Shown: in pieces, positions 5,637 through 6,968 of the stretch
How positions within the stretch are numbered: position 1 is the first letter of the stretch
Layout: the number at the start of each line of letters is the position of its first letter
From: Bacteroidales bacterium
GTDB lineage: Bacteria > Bacteroidota > Bacteroidia > Bacteroidales > UBA7960
Reading direction: 5' to 3'
Assembly: GCA_007132395.1 (NCBI GenBank)
Contig: SLOR01000213.1
Span: 1 to 6,968, forward strand
DNA: 6,968 nucleotides
Translations under genes and position numbers: made by a program
Notes under the pieces: model-generated
Seen by the model: only the letters and a program-made list of their open reading frames with translations
What the model was told of the DNA's origin: nothing
The model's database searches: none

Positions 5637-6821
5637 TTGAAAAAAGAAACATTTAAAATTATTGCCAAGACCTTTTCCGGCCTGGAGGAAGTTTTGGCAA
5701 AAGAACTGGAAGGGCTGGGAGCCACTGACGTGCAAACACTGAAAAGAGCTGCCTCTTTTGAAGGAGATCAGGAAATGCTCTACAAAGTAAACCTTTGGAG
5801 CCGCAGTGCATTAAGTATCCTGAAACCCGTTTTCGAGTTTACCTTCAACTCGCAGGAAGAGTTCTACGATATCATGTACGCCCATGAGTGGGATGCGTAT
5901 TTCACCCCCGAGAAAACCTTTGCCATATCAACCGTGGCCATCGAGTCGGTATTTTCCAATACCCACTTCCTGGCCCAGCGCAGCAAGGATGCCATCGTTG
6001 ATTATTTTCGTAATAAAGACGGTACACGCCCCGGGGTGGACCTGGAAAACCCACAGATAAAATTTAATATTTACGTTTTCAGGGATAAATGCTCCGTTTC
6101 GCTGGACAGCAGCGGCATGCCCCTGTTCAAAAGGGGCTACCGCAAACAAGCAGGCCCGGCACCCATCAACGAGGTGCTGGCGGCAGGACTGATTATGCTT
6201 TCGGGATGGGACAAACAAAAAGCCCTGTACGACCCCATGTGCGGAAGTGCCACCTTCAGCATTGAAGCAGCCATGATGGCGCTCAACATGGCTCCGGCAG
6301 GATTCAGAAAAGACTTCGCATTCCTCAACTGGCAGGATTATCAACCCGAAATGTGGAATCGCATCAGGGAGGAAGCAGCACAATCTGTCCCTGTTAACAT
6401 CCCCGACATCATTGCCTCCGACATTAACAACAAAAGTATGGCCGTGGCACGACAAAATATCATGGAAGCAGGTTTGCTGGGAAGAATACGTCTGGAGAAA
6501 AGAGACTTTTTCCTCTCCCGGCCGTCCCACTCCAGTGGTGTTTTGTACCTCAACCCTCCCTATGGTCGCAGACTGGAAACGGATAACATAGAAGAGTTCT
6601 ATCAAAAAATCGGTTCTACCTTCAAACACAACTATCCCGGATTTGAAACCTGGATCATCAGCCCCGATAAATCCCTTACCTATAAAATCGGATTAAAACC
6701 TGCAGCGAAGTATCCCGTTTTCAACGGGCAGCTCGACTGCACCTTCCTGGGATACACTATTTTCAGCGGCACTTTAAAGGAGAGCAAACGCCCACCACGC
6801 AAACGCATTGATCGTTCTTAA
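5637..6821 (+). CDS. THUMP-domain class I SAM-dependent rRNA guanine-N2 methyltransferase (RlmL-type)
   Basis: This 394-residue enzyme is predicted to methylate the N2 of a guanine in 23S rRNA; the E. coli counterpart RlmL acts on G2445. The N-terminus FKIIAKTFSGLEEVLAKEL is the typical opening of the family. A THUMP RNA-binding region spans about residues 45-155. The linker LFKRGYR follows (163-169), and then the Rossmann-type methyltransferase domain. SAM-binding motif I is DPMCGSAT (199-206), the acidic motif is SDIN (261-264) and the catalytic NPPYG is at 306-310. The tail is strongly basic (KESKRPPRKRIDRS). It corresponds to the RlmL half only, without the RlmK half fused to it in E. coli. 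The start is TTG at 5637. The next in-frame Met is residue 47, which would remove the conserved N-terminus. It begins 32 bases after hutI with no promoter box or terminator between, so the two are probably co-transcribed. Confidence 0.9.
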   Translation: MKKETFKIIAKTFSGLEEVLAKELEGLGATDVQTLKRAASFEGDQEMLYKVNLWSRSALSILKPVFEFTFNSQEEFYDIMYAHEWDAYFTPEKTFAISTVAIESVFSNTHFLAQRSKDAIVDYFRNKDGTRPGVDLENPQIKFNIYVFRDKCSVSLDSSGMPLFKRGYRKQAGPAPINEVLAAGLIMLSGWDKQKALYDPMCGSATFSIEAAMMALNMAPAGFRKDFAFLNWQDYQPEMWNRIREEAAQSVPVNIPDIIASDINNKSMAVARQNIMEAGLLGRIRLEKRDFFLSRPSHSSGVLYLNPPYGRRLETDNIEEFYQKIGSTFKHNYPGFETWIISPDKSLTYKIGLKPAAKYPVFNGQLDCTFLGYTIFSGTLKESKRPPRKRIDRS

Positions 6822-6864
6822 CAATTATTTAACATGAAAAAACACATGGTAAAAGATTCTTTTA

Positions 6865-6872
6865 TACCTTTG
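6865..6872 (+). promoter_or_regulatory. Bacteroidota -7 promoter box for a downstream transcript
   Basis: TACCTTTG again matches TAnnTTTG exactly, 44 bases after the methyltransferase stop. Transcription would start near 6879, so the transcript lies mostly outside the window. No clear -33 TTTG is seen. No terminator separates it from the methyltransferase gene, so read-through from upstream is possible. Confidence 0.6.
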
Positions 6873-6878
6873 CAGGTG

Positions 6879-6968
6879 TTTTGATAAGTTGGATAAAAAT
6901 GTGATGTTTTTATCCATTGGGTGCACATCTTATTGACAGCTAAGACGTGTTCCCGGATTTAAGGGTGA
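6879..6968 (+). promoter_or_regulatory. Putative structured leader or small RNA start (partial)
   Basis: Immediately after the promoter box two hairpins follow each other. The first has a perfect 10-pair stem, TGGATAAAAA (6890-6899) with TTTTTATCCA (6907-6916), over a 7-base loop. The second pairs CACATCTTA (6924-6932) with TAAGACGTG (6941-6949), with one A-C mismatch and an 8-base loop. A possible third, weak pairing joins CCC (6952-6954) with GGG (6963-6965). No open reading frame begins here. The region may be the 5' leader of the next gene, or a non-coding RNA. The window ends before this can be decided. Confidence 0.4.

Noticed and set aside
5928..6629. A 233-codon open frame on the minus strand opposite the methyltransferase gene
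   Set aside because: It is a shadow of the real gene. The plus strand encodes all family motifs here, and the antisense peptide shows no recognisable domain or start context.
6834..6884. A 16-codon ORF beginning MKKHMVKD after the methyltransferase
   Set aside because: It is very short and contains the exact TACCTTTG promoter box, so it is most likely a chance frame.
757..6943. The shared 10-mer TGACAGCTAA at 757-766 and 6934-6943
   Set aside because: About twenty chance 10-mer pairs are expected in a window of this length, and the two surrounding contexts differ.

Overview
The window reads as chromosomal DNA of a Bacteroidota (Bacteroidetes) bacterium. Three independent copies of the Bacteroidota -7 promoter box (TAnnTTTG, here always TACCTTTG) sit where promoters are expected, at 744-751, 4217-4224 and 6865-6872. 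Translation starts lack strong Shine-Dalgarno sequences and lie in A-rich leaders. Genes are moderately G+C rich and separated by very AT-rich spacers. The protein types, including a Bacteroidota-style KAS III, an S9 peptidase lipoprotein and a stand-alone THUMP methyltransferase, fit the same assignment. No genus can be named from the sequence alone.

Layout. Positions 1-100 hold the 5' end of a minus-strand gene for a secreted protein, cut by the window edge. Positions 101-802 form a long divergent intergenic region. Its left part is plain AT-rich DNA. Its centre (334-622) is an unusual island: a pair of nested palindromes built on TCGTCTGACGA, a G+C-rich stretch full of hairpins, a 35-codon minus-strand ORF with a hairpin directly after its stop, a T-rich repeat tract, and a third, degenerate palindrome copy. 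It looks like a REP-type or MITE-like inserted element. Four complete plus-strand genes follow. They are a ketoacyl-ACP synthase III-like enzyme (803-1879) with its own promoter and terminator, an S9 prolyl-oligopeptidase-family lipoprotein (2089-4098) with a strong terminator, imidazolonepropionase HutI (4345-5604) with its own promoter and a 23-codon leader ORF, and a THUMP-domain 23S rRNA guanine-N2 methyltransferase of the RlmL type (5637-6821, TTG start) close behind hutI. The last 100 bases hold another promoter, followed by two successive hairpins that look like the start of a structured leader or small RNA.

Function. The four genes belong to different processes: acyl-chain condensation, peptide hydrolysis in the envelope, histidine catabolism and rRNA modification. 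They do not make an obvious pathway. The two terminators divide them into three transcription units: the KAS III gene, the peptidase gene, and hutI with the methyltransferase. No CRISPR array, complete transposase, tRNA or rRNA was found. The most unusual material is non-coding: the 334-622 island, the hutI leader ORF and the structured leader at the right edge.
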